The notes under the pieces are model-generated. The model saw nothing but the letters and a program-made list of their open reading frames with translations. It was not told where the DNA came from and did not search any database. 64,000 nt of DNA from Lepidurus packardi (taxonomy: Eukaryota > Arthropoda > Branchiopoda > Notostraca > Triopsidae), in NCBI GenBank assembly GCA_023053545.1, contig JAKZAN010000002.1, forward strand, positions 2,216,375 through 2,280,374. Reading direction: 5' to 3'. The position numbers and the translations under genes were made by a program. Positions 50,246 through 61,019 of the stretch are shown here, one piece after another; the stretch's first letter is position 1; each line of letters starts with the position of its first letter.

Positions 50246-51530
50246 CTAGTTCCTCGATTCCAAGTGCAGGACCGGCTGACGCCAAGCTCCCGGTAGTAAA
50301 GTGCCTTGTGAAGTTTCTCTGTCAAGAAGGTTAGGGCGTTCCATGGAACGCCGAGAACGAATATAATTGCGCAAGACAGGGGTAGCTAAGATGACATTCT
50401 TCACATAACCCGGCTGCAGTCTCATCGGTTGACGATAAACCAATTGAGTATTAAGTTTATGGTTAGCTATACGTATAGTGCTATACATACATGCTCGCTT
50501 ACGTACTTAACTGTACTGAACGTATTAACTTGTGTGCCAATGCGTTTTTCCAAACTTGCCGAGCTCGAGATAAACTGTAGTTAAAAGTCCTTTCTTCCTT
50601 TGCAAGATTCTTGCCTGGGTAATGTCTCATGAAATACTCCGTTAAGTGAAACGCTTCATCTCCAACTATGACAGAGTTGAATCCTTGAGTGATTCCAACC
50701 GACGAATTTTTCTCGGGAAACCCAAGTTTCTTGTCCTCTATACTATATCTTTTAGCTTGAAATAGTACAATATCTCCTATTTGCCGATTGCTTCCCATAA
50801 CATGCTCCTCCTCCAAATACCGCCATCGCTACAGCGACAGCTTGACCCAACGTCGGTAAAACGGAACTTGTAGTCTGCATCCACTAGAGCTAGCAGTGCT
50901 ACACGAAAAGTCTTCTTATAACTGGAATATTCCGACCCACTTAAAAATCGTGCGTTGATATTGACATGCTTGCCGTCTAACGCACGAAGACAGAATGGAA
51001 ATTGCCATTCTACTCTTCGGGCGTGCCCGGCGTCCTAAGAAACTCATTCTTCAAACCAGCGTACAACGCTTGACAAGTTTCTCGTACAATTATAGAAATT
51101 GTACTGTCCGCCATGCAAAATGGAACGCTCAAAAGTGAAATGAGTTTCCTGTTACAAGGTATACAAATGTGACTGCTAAGCGTTCGCCTGCAAATAGGAA
51201 GAAATTAGTTCGCGAACCACCTATGAATCGTAATAATTACTTGACTAATACTATTTCGAGAGTAGAAGTCTTGCTTTTTGATGTACGGTGTCACTTTCTC
51301 GGCTAAGTAATCAAACATCCTGCTTTCCAACCGTAGACATCTTCTGTAGTATGCAGCATCCTCTTGCAAATTAGTAGAAATAAAGGACTTATACACACTC
51401 AATATGACACGTTTCGAAAAGAGAGGCTGAACCCAACATGATCTCTTCTTTTTTCTGCCTCTTCACAGTCTTGTTCTAGAAAAATTGTAAACAAAGCCAC
51501 CCAAACACGTCTTTTCCTATCAGAAGACAT
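50246..51530 (-). pseudogene. PIF/Harbinger DDE transposase, decayed
   Basis: Read on the minus strand in several frames. The N terminus starts MSSDRKRRVW (51530), followed by a frameshift to RSCWVQPLFSKR and the helical block with YRRCLRLESRMFDYLAEKV. The nuclease core follows: FPFCLRALDGKHV (first Asp), LLALVDADYKFRFTDVG (second), and SVIVGDEAFHLTEYFMRHYP (third acidic), then EERTFNYSLSRARQVW. Farther on, in another frame, TPVLRNYIRSRR and TLLPGAWR are the usual C terminus. Stops and frame changes (after TPEE, within the core, before the C-terminal part) show it is inactive. The three catalytic acids are still visible. Terminal repeats were not found. Confidence 0.8.
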
Positions 51531-51539
51531 TTTACTTTT

Positions 51540-52033
51540 GAAAAGAACGCGGTAAGAGTGAAGGTCGATTCTGATTGGCTGACGATTTAGAAAACTTCCT
51601 AATAGATGGGAAAGTCACGCTTATACATCGCAAGTCGTTGGGACCTTTCCCCAGCGGACTAAAAAGTGACCACCAAAAGATAAATATTTTTATCTTCGAG
51701 GAAGCTCCAGAGGGAGCGTTTCTTGTCGATCCTGACAGCGCTTACGAATTGGACGTTCAGTGACGACCAGGGCGGGAAGGTACTTGCGCAAAAAACTCCA
51801 ATGTGTATAAGTGGGGCTTAGTATAGGTCTATAGTTGCTGCTAATGTTAAAGTTAAAGACAAACCCATAGTATAAAGCTTTACACAGTAGGATAACACGG
51901 AAAAACCTACTCGGAACATCAATATTAGGGCTACTGTTTGCCTTATTACAGACCCCGTCTCGTGTGGTTATCTTGTTGAAACGAATAAAAATGTGCAGGC
52001 TATCGGGAACGTAAAAAGATCGTTAGCTAAACC
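51540..52033. other. Spacer between Harbinger remnant and gypsy LTR, nothing recognised
   Basis: 494 bases without a supportable gene. A 62-codon frame at 51575-51763 resembles nothing known. This region may contain the outer part of the Harbinger element. Confidence 0.4.
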
Positions 52034-52202
52034 TGTTATATACCGAACACAACACACGTGGGGGTTCGAACTCACAGAGGAAACCAATGTATTGAATGTT
52101 TGAGTGAACACGCTCGACTGACCCAGTCTGAGAGACGTGGGTCCTTTTTATACCGGGACATGGGGGGGGGGGGGGGGAAAGGGGGTGTGTGTACCTACAA
52201 CA
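52034..52202 (-). repeat. Candidate 3' LTR of the Ty3/gypsy element
   Basis: On the minus strand it starts TGTTGTAGG and ends TATATAACA, the TG...CA form of LTRs. It holds TATAAAAAGG (plus 52143-52152) followed about 25 bases on by a TCAGTCG initiator-like sequence, as in LTR promoters. It is adjacent to the end of pol. The 169-base length is short, and no second copy lies in the window to prove the borders. A G16 run on the plus strand (near 52162-52177) lies inside. Confidence 0.4.
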
Positions 52203-52227
52203 TCACATCATTATCCCTTACTTAAAA

Positions 52228-54439
52228 TTAACACTCAGGGTAGCGACGTGGAGGGCGACACAAGTTTGTTCGGCGGGAGCGACGTGGTTGAGGATCCATT
52301 TCAAGGTCTAACGGGATTTCGATGACCTCTGGCGGATAGTAACGGCGAATCCGTCGGGCGTTCCAGGTTTGTCCGTCTGAAAGCTGGAATACATAATTCC
52401 CCAGGACCTTGGTCACTGTAAGGATGTCACTGTAAGGAGATTGCCCTTGCGGACCATGGATGATGGTCGGCGGACTCGGACCTGCTCTCCGACTTTGAAT
52501 AGGGGTGATGATTTTTGTCGTATGACTTGTGCGTCGAAAGTAACACGGCACGGAGCCCTGATGGGAATGACAGGCCCTGACGGTTGGCTTACTTCGGCTT
52601 CTTTGCGGGGCTCGAACGCCAGGCGTGGACGGCGGTTAAACATCAACTCGGCGGGTGATTTCACGTCTGGATCGGGGCGTTCGGCGCGAAAGCGGGCTAG
52701 CATTTCGGTCATCCCTTTTTTAAAATCAAAAGGGCCACTGGAAAGCGCTTGGGCATGAAATTTGATTGTTCGGTTGAACACTTCAACTTTCCCATTTGCT
52801 TGAGGATGATAGACTGGCGTCCGATGATGCTTGATGTCTCTGCTGCTGAGGAAGTTGGCGAGGGCAGAGCTGATGAATTCGGGACCGTTATCGCTGACCA
52901 AAATGCTGGGGTTGCCGTAACGTGCGAACGCATCGTCAAGAAAGTTAATTACTGTCGTTGCGTTGTGGTTAGCGGCACACGTGATTTCGGGAAAACCAGA
53001 GAAGTAGTCGATAAGCACTATGATGAACTGATGCTTAGATGGAGCGGTTGCGAAGGGACCTGTTACATCAATGGCGACCTTCTCCCACGGACCGGATGGT
53101 GGTGGCACACTGTCGGTTGGGATGCGACTCTTGGGGTCGGACTTCGACGAGTTTTGACAGCCGACACAGTGCTTAATGAAAGTTTCAATGTCGGTTGACA
53201 TGCCAGGCCACCAAAAGGATTCTCGAAGCTTGATCTTTGCTCGAACAATGCCTGGGTGTCCAGTGTGGGAAGCGCTGAGTAGTTGGCGACGTAAATTGAC
53301 CGGGATTACGATACGATCAGATTTAGTGATGCAACCATTGTTTTCGGACAGTTCATTGCGAACAGTGAAGAAGGGGCATAAGCTGGAGTCGTCTCTATGC
53401 TTCTTCGACCAAGTACCATTGGTGATGAGCTTGAGGATGGTTTGGCACGTCTTGTCGCCCGCAGTTTCTGTTGCAATTTGTTCGACCGACAATCCTGGAA
53501 TCGTGACGGATTTAACTGCCAGTGACGTTAATTCAGCTTGAGGAAGGCGAGATAGCATGTCCGGAACGGTGTTGCTGATCCCTGGTCGATGCTGAATGTC
53601 ATAGTCGAACTCGGCTAGCTGTAAGCGCCATCGATCAAATTTGTGGGCTTTGCGACCGTCACCGGACTGAGCCAGGATGGAGACCAATGCTTTGTGGTCT
53701 GTTATGAGAGTGAATCGGCAACCCAGGAGGAAATTGGACCAGTGATTGCAGGCCCAGACGCAGGCGAGTGCTTCGCGTTCGTTTGCTGCATAAACGCGTT
53801 CACGAGGCGTCAGGGTCTTGGAGGCGAAAGCAATGGGTACCAATCGACCATGTTGAAGTTGCGATAAACAGGCACCAATGCCAATGTTCGACGCGTCAGT
53901 GGAGACTACGGTTGGCTGATTGGGATCGAAGATGCTAAGCTTGAGGTCATTGGTCAGCATCGATTTAAGCTTATTGAAAGCAGTGGTGCATTCTTCTGAC
54001 CATTGGAAGGTTGTAACTTCGGTGGTCCTTGTGAGACGTTGAAGAGGATCGGTGAATTCTGCTAAGGAGGGCAAGAACTCGCGAAAGTAGTTGATGGATC
54101 CCAGGAAGCTGCGGACGTCCGTGATGGACGTTGGTTGGGGAGCGTTCCTGATTGCGTCGAGGCTTGCAGGATCAGGTTTGATACCTTTGCTGCTGAGGAT
54201 GTGACCCAAAAACTTGACTTCGGGAACGGCAAAACGACATTTGTCCAAGTTGACCCGAAAGTCTTTGTCAGCAAGTCGGCGTAGGACTTCGTGTAGACCG
54301 GCATCGTGCTCCTCTTGAGTTGATCCAAAAACTAAGATGTCGTCTTGATAATTTACGCATCCACGGCAGTCGACGAGAGTTTGGCTAACCAGTCGCTGGA
54401 AGACGGAAGCGGCATCTGTCAACCCCATTGGAAGACGTT
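52228..54439 (-). pseudogene. Ty3/gypsy pol, 3' part (RT palm to integrase C terminus), cut by BEL insertion
   Basis: On the minus strand the frame enters from the BEL insertion at KRLPMGLTDAASVFQRL and runs through RT (NYQDDILVFG, catalytic YxDD), RNase H (STDASNIGIGACL, NEREALACVWACNHW, TDHKALVSIL) and integrase. The integrase has an HHCC zinc part (SHTGHPGI, CVGCQ) and a core with D in VAIDVTGPF, D in LVSDNGPEF, and E in QANGKVEVFNR. The C terminus includes FKVGEQVRVRRPSSMVRKG. Near 52442-52446 three G occur where the other copy (62155-62160) has four, so the frame shifts and stops at 52413; the original tail is still readable at 52228-52551. The open frame's first ~35 residues (54440-54542) are translated BEL LTR, not gypsy. 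The N-terminal RT part is at 61020-61377. Confidence 0.9.
54435..54439. repeat. Target-site duplication of BEL insertion, left
   Basis: ACGTT directly before the left LTR (54440). The same five bases follow the right LTR at 61020-61024. Both lie in the gypsy codons for the KR-LP stretch of RT. Confidence 0.85.
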
Positions 54440-54758
54440 TGTTACCAACAGTTATGGCCAACACCGTTGGGCAATTGGCGATCGAGGTTCGTGTTAAGGG
54501 AGAAAAGTCAGGTCGAATGTATTTAACTCGAACGTAACACAAACAGCTCCAAACTCAAGTAACACCCACCCAACACCGACACGTCACTTAGATCACCTTT
54601 CATCAAGCCTTTCTACAACCTTCCTTCTCCCTGTTCAATCGCAACTGTCTTTCTCCCTTTCGAGACAACCGCGAGCTCCCCTTTGTCCCTCTTTCTCTTT
54701 CCTTTCCATTCCCTTTCCTTTCATTCTTTCCCCTTCCGGACTGTACTTGTCCGGAACA
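54440..54758 (-). repeat. BEL LTR (3' LTR)
   Basis: 319 bases, plus-strand ends TGTTACC...GGAACA, so both strands give the TG...CA form. Confidence 0.92.
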
Positions 54759-54871
54759 ACGCCGGCCCAGTTTTGTTCCCAAAACTTATTAAACAGCCGA
54801 GTCTTCTGGGGTGGCGTCTTCAGCTTCTTCAAGTAGGCACAGTTTCGTCACGGGTCTAACATATTCACCGC

Positions 54872-57187
54872 TCACAGTCTTGATGACCGCGGTGCGAACG
54901 ACACCATCCGGTCCGGGATGGTTTCAGTAACACGGCCTAAAGGCCACCGCCTTCGGGGACTATTGTGGTCCACTACAATTACGACGTCTCCCGGTCGTAA
55001 ATTTCGCCGAGCCTTAAGCCATGTCCGACGCTCGATCAAGTTGGGAACGTATTCCCTTAACCAACGTCGCCAAAATCCATTAGCAATGATTTGTGAAGAA
55101 CGCCAACGCTTCCGGGAGCTAACTTCCTCCTCGCAGAAGATGTCAGGGGGAATGTTGGGATTAGCCCTTCCCAAGAGAAAGTGGTTCGGCGTTAGCGGCT
55201 GCAGGTCACGATGGTCCAGGCTAACGTGAGTTAAGGGGCGGCTGTTGATAAGCGACTCAACCTCTACCATTACGGTGGCGAGTACCTCGTCGGTTACCGT
55301 TCGGTTTTTTAAGGTAGCACGCAAGGCGACCTTGGCAGAGCGAACCATCCGCTCCCATACACCCCCAAAGTGTGGAGCCGCAGGGGGGGAGAAGTGCCAA
55401 GTAATTCCCCTCTCGGAAACGTCATTTAGCAACTTGTCAGATTTTAGGTTTTGCAAACCTTCTCGTAGTATCCTTTCGCCCGCTACTAAATTGGTTCCGT
55501 TGTCGCTGTAGCAGGTAACGGAGCAGCCACGCCTACCGATGAACCGTCGTAGGGCCATTAAAAACGCGTCGGCATCCAACGATTCGGTGAGTTCAATATG
55601 GACGGCCCGCGTGACTAAGCAGGTAAAAATGCATCCATAGCGTTTGTGTATTCTGCGGTGAATAACTACTTGCAAAGGGCCAAAAAAGTCGACGCCTGTG
55701 TTCGTAAATGCTGGCATGGACGATTGCAGACGATCCTTTGGTAGGGCCGCCATCATGGGAGTTTGCGGCTGACTCCTTGCCTTCCGACAAGTTACACACT
55801 TCCGTACCATGCCTTGTACTGTTGACCGTCCACGTAACACCCAATATGTCTGCTGTAATTCGCAAAGCGTGCGTTCAGTAGAGGGGTGCAATAAACGTTC
55901 GTGGATGTCGCGGATTATCAGAGTTGTGAGTGGATGGTTCGGGCATAAAAGAATCGGGTTGCGAGTATCGGGATCAACTTGGGCGTGCTGGATTCTTCCA
56001 TCCGCTCGGATCAGCCCGTCATGGTCGATGACTGGGTTCAGCTTTGAGAGACGTGAGCTGACCTTAATTCCATTGCCGTCTTGTAAGGCCTTATGCTCTT
56101 CGGCGAAAGAAGAAAGCTGGGCCGTCTTGAGGCATATTATCATAGCCCCTCTCAGCTCCACAGCATCAAGGCATCCGCGTTTTCTGTTTTCGGAGTTTAC
56201 CCGGCAGTTTCGGGCGAAGCGAAGAATGTATGCGACAACACGCCTGATTCGCGCGAGACGGGATGACTTCTCGAACAGGTCGTCTATCTCCTTTGTGGGT
56301 TCCTCTATAAGGCCGGCCCATTTCGTTAGGACGACTTCCGGATCGTGAATCGGACTTTGCTCGAACGTGTCTTGGTTCGACCAGGTGATTTGCGGAGTAA
56401 GCAGGAAGTCGGGGCCGCTGAACCAGCGTTTTCCATTAACGAAGTCTCGAGCCAACAGTCCACGGCTGCATTCGTCAGCTGGGTTCTGCTTCCCGGCAAT
56501 GTGACGCCACTGTGTAGGGTCCGTAAGCTCTAGGATCTCTCTGACCCTGTTAGCCACGAATGTAGTAAGACGATGGGTTGAACGCAACCATTTTAATACT
56601 GTCGTGGAGTCGGTCCAGAGGTAGGACTCCTGTACGGGCATCGCGAGCTCCTTCATAACTGTACAAGACAAACGTGCCGCCACCAGTGCTCCAAGAAGTT
56701 CGAGTCTCGGAATCGTTAGTTGTTTTATGGGGGCAACGCGAGACTTAGACATGACAAATACCACTGACCGTTCTCCAGAAGTGTAGAACAATCTCAGGTA
56801 ACTCACCGCGCCGTATCCTATTTCGGAAGCGTCACTGAACGTGTGGAGTTGGGCGGAGGAAATCGGAGTGTCATCTCTTCTGAAACAGCGGTCGATGGAT
56901 AACGAATTAAGACATTCGCGTTCGCTTAGCCAAGACTCCCAGGTGTTCGCGAGCCCTGATGGCAGGTCTTCGTCCCAATCGATGTTGAGACGCCAAATCT
57001 CCTGGAGGAGGGATTTTGCCACAAGTATCACCGGTGACAGGAAGCCAAGCGGATCGAAAATGATTGATACCGTCCTTAGGACATTCCTTTTGGTGTACTT
57101 GCACTCTCCAATGGTGATCTTGAAAGACAATGTGTCCCATTTCGGCGTTCCATAGCATTCCAAGCGTCCGTTCAATCGGGAGTTCAT
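54872..57187 (-). pseudogene. BEL/Pao pol, RNase H and integrase part
   Basis: Open frame of 771 codons, of which the first ~10 are out of the true frame. It has the RT-to-RNase H linker (SIIFDPLGFLSPV), RNase H (LHTFSDASEIGYGAV, LELLGALVAARL, WTDSTTVL), the HHCC integrase part (HERLLHPSTERTL, CVTCRKARSQ), and an integrase core with all three acids: D in FTNTGVDFFGPL, D in CYSDNGTN, and E in HFGGVWERMV. A BEL-type C-terminal domain (PGDVVIVVDHNSPRRRWPLG) follows. Catalytic residues look intact. It is separated from RT by a one-base frame change near 57150. Confidence 0.88.
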
Positions 57188-58430
57188 CTAGGTCGAGGTC
57201 CAGCTTCGGGTCCAAACGTTCGACGCTTGGAAGAGATCCCATCACCCTTCTAGAGCTGGACAGCCACTTAGTCAGTTTGAACCCACCGCGACGCAACAGG
57301 TTAGATAGCTCACTACAGGTTGCAATCACCTGTTCCTCCGTATTAGTGGAGTCCAGTAAGTTATCAACATACATGTTTGCTTTGATTTTTTCGATGAGGT
57401 CTGGCCGGTCAGGTGAAAAGGCTTCCGCCGTCCTTCGCAGAGCAAACATGCAGATTGAGGGTGATGATACCGCTCCAAAGATTTGGACGGTCATCTGATA
57501 AGTGCGTGGGGCCGACGTCTCTCCGGGTGACCTCCAAAGGAAGCGGAGAGCAGCTTGATCTTCCGGTTTCACCCTAACTTGGTGGAACATTTTTTCCACG
57601 TCCGACGAAACAGCGACAAGACCTTCACGGAGTCTAGTGAGAAGTCCGGGTAAACTGACGATGAAATCGGGACCTCGAAGTAGGCAGCAATTTAGGGAAA
57701 CACCATCGTGTTTCGCTGAGGCATCGAAGACTACGCGTATCTTATCGGGTTTGTTGGGGTTGATCACCCCATGATGGGGAAGAAACCAAGTTCGACCCTT
57801 GGGGCCTTCGAGTTCGTTGGGCTGCAGTGGTCTCGCGTGTCCGAGGGAGATGTATTCGTCGATTACGGCCTCGTATCTTATAGCGAATTCGGGGTCCCGA
57901 GAAAATCTCCTCTCCATCGTGAATAAACGCTTCAGGGCGGAACTTCGATTGTTAGGTAGAGTAGTTTCTGGAGACTTCCATGGCAAGCCGATCTCGAAGC
58001 GTTCTCCGTCATGGTAGATGGAACTCTCGAAGACTTGCAAGGCCTTCGTGTCTTCTGGACTAGCTGGGATATCCTTTTTTGCGATCCCTAGCGTTTCTAT
58101 GGTCCAGAATTTCTCCACCAATCCGTGGAGGTCTTGTAGTTCGGGTGAGGGCTCACATCTAATCATGTTGCAGCTGCCAGGACGCGATTCCGGGGTCCAG
58201 AAAGGGTAGCACCCAACGACGGACCAACCAAAACGTGTTAACATAGCGGTCGGGGCTGATACACCTGGAGGTGGTTCGCGCCAATCGAGTTGTTTGTGCG
58301 CTCTGATCGCATCGTGGCCCACGAGTACGGTAACCTGAGACGCGTCGACTTCAGGTAGGTCGAGATCTGCCAAGTGAGACCATTTCTTCTTTTCTTCGGG
58401 CCAATTAATATACCATCGCGAAACGTTCAC
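56907..58430 (-). pseudogene. BEL/Pao pol, protease-RT part
   Basis: Open frame of 507 codons, in the same frame as the upstream gag-protease and separated from it by one TAA. It starts only because the first in-frame codon after that stop is GTG. RT blocks are KIRVVFDASAKHDGVSLN, LLTRLREGLVAVSSDVEKMF and FLWRSPGE. The YxDD box reads MYVDNLLDS, with Asn at the second Asp position. The last ~90 residues are out of frame after the slip near 57150 and are not real RT/RNase H sequence. Confidence 0.85.
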
Positions 58431-58457
58431 TCGGGGAACGGAGAGTGCCTTTGGAAT

Positions 58458-60653
58458 TTAGATTGTCGTTGTCCGGTCTATGGATTCGATGGAAAAGTTC
58501 ACCCTGTGCGCATCTACTTCCGGATCTTGACCATGATATGTTCCGAGTTGCAGGCGTACCGGATCTCCTTGTAGTCCAAGCTGTGCTGCTGCGTCGTTTC
58601 GGATTAGGGTGACCTCGCTACCAGGGTCAAATAAGGCGAAGGTGTCGAAGTACCTGCCTTCTGCCTTAAGCCTCACTGGGGTTACGTAGAGCAGCGTTCG
58701 GCCGACTGCCCCATTAGAAGCCACAGCGTTGATCATCGGAACGGCTGGTTTCTCTTCGCTGTTCGGTGAGTTTCCAGTTCTGATGGTCGTAGCGGAATTT
58801 GCTTCGTAACTGCTTCGGGGTGCACCATGTAGTAGCTTGTGGTGCAAGGACTTACAGCCGTTAACCTCGCAAATGTCTGTTCGGTTACATTGTCTGCCTA
58901 GGTGCCCATTGCGGAGGCACCTAAAACAGAGACCCTTGCTCTTCGCCACTGAAATCCGCTCGGTTGGCGAAAGACCTGTGAACTTGTCACAGTCTTCGAT
59001 CGGGTGCTGCTCGTTGCAGACAATACATTCATTTGTCGTGCTATCGCGATTGTCGATACTCGTTGCTAGTACGGTCGGGGAGAAACGCGGTTTCGTTGTG
59101 TTGGGAGTCTTCGGAACACTCCCTTCTCGTTTCGTCGGTTCTGGCTTACACGTAGGCCGTACCAGCTTTTCCGCCATGACTTGGTCGGCCAACCATGCGT
59201 CAAAATCAGGAAGCGTCGGGGAACGCGGTCGGAGGCGGAGCATATGGTGTCCCCACTTGCTTCGTAAACGTGGAGGTAACTTCTGGACCAACTGCTCAAG
59301 GGTCGCCACAGACGCAAGCTCTTGACTATATCCGCTGCTATGCAGAGTGTTAATGGATCCGCGAATTTTACGAGAGAAGGACTGAAGGGCTTCAAACTCC
59401 TCGTTTCTGAGCGGTGGAATCTCCAGCATGGTCCGTATGTAGGCGCGGGCGATTAACTGGGGGTGTCCATAGTTCTTGCGGAGTTCCTGGAGCGCTTGTC
59501 GATATAACAACGGGCTGTGTAGGCTTTCAGCTATACTCTCTCTGATCTCGGGAGTCAGCATTTCTCGGAGCATGGCAATCCTTTGCGCGTCATTGGGTAT
59601 GACGTCGTGCACCAGACTCTTGAAACTGTCGATAAAAAGCGTCCAGTTTTTTGGGTCACCATCGAAAGGTTTCAATTCTAGCTTGGGCATGACTCCCATA
59701 ATCCAGGGCGCGTACGCAAAGGTGGAGGGAGGCGGAGCAATGTTGTTGGAGCTGTCTTGTTGAGTAGCCCATGACGTAAAGTCGTCCCTCTGTCGCGTGC
59801 GGTTCGCCCTTAAACTGTCGATCCACCCGTCCGGTCGGGCGGCTGACGTCATGGGTTCAGGTAAGACGGGCGTCCCGTTCAGTGTCGCACCGAAGAAATC
59901 GCCCTGTACTGCCTGAGGCCTAGTCTCCGACCACACTGTTCGAGGCTTCGGGGGTATGAGTGTAGCGTGTCTCATACCGTTTGCCGCTGAGGCAGCCTCG
60001 TCGGGGTAATCTTCGGCTTCAACGGTCTGCAGGTGCTCGATTTCGGCCCTCTTCTGTTCCACCTCGGTAGCAGCCTTGCGTATCTCGCGGTTGCGCTCCA
60101 CATGTGTACGAAGTTGCACGATTTCATGATGATTTCGTTGATTTGTCAGGATGAGGTCGTGAAGTCGTCGGGTGGTCTGAATTTCTTCTTCGGCTGCAAT
60201 CTTCAATTCCTGAAGCCGTATGGCTCCTTGGTCGTGTTCAAGTTTGGCTTCCTGAAGGCGTGTGCTAACGGCTGATTTCGCGGACGTAGAGGAAGAGGAA
60301 ACTTCGGAGGGGGGTCGGTTCTTCAGGTATTCGTCGACCTTGTCCAGGCAATCGTGCAGTTCTTTCCGTAAGCTTTCAGCCCACGTGGCTTGCGAAAGTT
60401 CTGTAATCTCTTCGATCCGGTTATTCAGCCGGAGGCATTGCTCATGCAGGTCGGTGAGTTGGTATCGCAATGTTCGGATTTCTGAACGTCGTTTTTGAGC
60501 ATTTATTGTATCCAGGATAAAGTTTATGTGCTTGGTGTGTTGGGTTTTGCCGATTCTACGTTGAATTTTGAGGCTTTCCACACTAATTAAGTCTATAACT
60601 TCGTCATCCCTCTCGGGGTTCAAAGACGTCGTAGGGATCTTCGCGGTGGCCAT
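58458..60653 (-). CDS. BEL/Pao gag and start of aspartic protease
   Basis: 731 codons from ATG 60653, 24 bases after the primer site. The N-terminal half is coiled-coil-like with DUF1759-type gag features (WTLFIDSFKSLVHD, PPRLRSKWGHHML). A zinc-binding region follows (CIVCNEQHPIEDC, then a CCHC knuckle CFRCLRNGHLGRQC), then a charged linker and a retropepsin-like motif (FALFDPGSEVTLI, about residue 690), in which DPGS replaces the common DSGS. The frame stops at a TAA at 58458, but coding-like sequence continues beyond it in the same frame. Confidence 0.88.
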   Translation of the reverse strand: MATAKIPTTSLNPERDDEVIDLISVESLKIQRRIGKTQHTKHINFILDTINAQKRRSEIRTLRYQLTDLHEQCLRLNNRIEEITELSQATWAESLRKELHDCLDKVDEYLKNRPPSEVSSSSTSAKSAVSTRLQEAKLEHDQGAIRLQELKIAAEEEIQTTRRLHDLILTNQRNHHEIVQLRTHVERNREIRKAATEVEQKRAEIEHLQTVEAEDYPDEAASAANGMRHATLIPPKPRTVWSETRPQAVQGDFFGATLNGTPVLPEPMTSAARPDGWIDSLRANRTRQRDDFTSWATQQDSSNNIAPPPSTFAYAPWIMGVMPKLELKPFDGDPKNWTLFIDSFKSLVHDVIPNDAQRIAMLREMLTPEIRESIAESLHSPLLYRQALQELRKNYGHPQLIARAYIRTMLEIPPLRNEEFEALQSFSRKIRGSINTLHSSGYSQELASVATLEQLVQKLPPRLRSKWGHHMLRLRPRSPTLPDFDAWLADQVMAEKLVRPTCKPEPTKREGSVPKTPNTTKPRFSPTVLATSIDNRDSTTNECIVCNEQHPIEDCDKFTGLSPTERISVAKSKGLCFRCLRNGHLGRQCNRTDICEVNGCKSLHHKLLHGAPRSSYEANSATTIRTGNSPNSEEKPAVPMINAVASNGAVGRTLLYVTPVRLKAEGRYFDTFALFDPGSEVTLIRNDAAAQLGLQGDPVRLQLGTYHGQDPEVDAHRVNFSIESIDRTTTI

Positions 60654-60676
60654 TTTCGGGTGTTAACGGTTTCGGT

Positions 60677-60694
60677 TCCCGGGTTTCGGCACCA
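60677..60694 (-). other. BEL primer-binding site
   Basis: Minus-strand TGGTGCCGAAACCCGGGA, six bases inside the 5' LTR. It starts with TGG, matching the CCA end of a tRNA. I did not assign the tRNA. Confidence 0.6.
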
Positions 60695-60700
60695 GCAAAT

Positions 60701-61019
60701 TGTTACCAACAGTTATGGCCAACACCGTTGGGCAATTGGCGATCGAGGTTCGTGTTAAGGGAGAAAAATCAGGTCGAATGTATTTAACTCGAACGTAACA
60801 CAAACAGCTCCAAACTCAAGTAACACCCACCCAACACCGACACGTCACTTAGATCACCTTTCATCAAGCCTTTCTACAACCTTCCTTCTCCCTGTTCAAT
60901 CGCAACTGCCTTTCTCCCTTTCGAGACAACCGCGAGCTCCCCTTTGTCCCTCTTTCTCTTTCCTTTCCATTCCCTTTCCTTTCATTCTTTCCCCTTCCGG
61001 ACTGTACTTGTCCGGAACA
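60701..61019 (-). repeat. BEL LTR (5' LTR)
   Basis: 319 bases, same ends as 54440-54758. It agrees with the third LTR at 62556-62874 at both positions where it differs from the left one. Confidence 0.92.

Larger units (their letters stand above)
54440..61019 (-). mobile_element. BEL/Pao LTR retrotransposon, full length, inserted in gypsy RT
   Basis: 6580 bases with two 319-base LTRs and a 5-base target duplication (ACGTT). The element reads on the minus strand: 5' LTR at 60701-61019, primer site 60677-60694, gag-protease 60653-58458, RT 58430 onward, RNase H/integrase to 54872, 3' LTR at 54440-54758. I found only two differences between the LTRs (one in GAGAAAA[G/A]TCAGG, one in GCAACTG[T/C]CTTTC), so insertion is recent. 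Two lesions interrupt the coding region: a TAA at 58458-58460 and a frameshift near 57150. It splits a gypsy element of the same orientation. Confidence 0.93.

Noticed and set aside
52163-52178. G16 run as a polypurine tract of the gypsy element
   Set aside because: It lies inside the candidate LTR and on the wrong strand for a minus-strand element.
52413-54542. A continuous 709-codon pol gene starting at 54542
   Set aside because: The first ~35 codons are BEL LTR sequence read by chance in frame with gypsy RT, so the apparent start is not a gene start.
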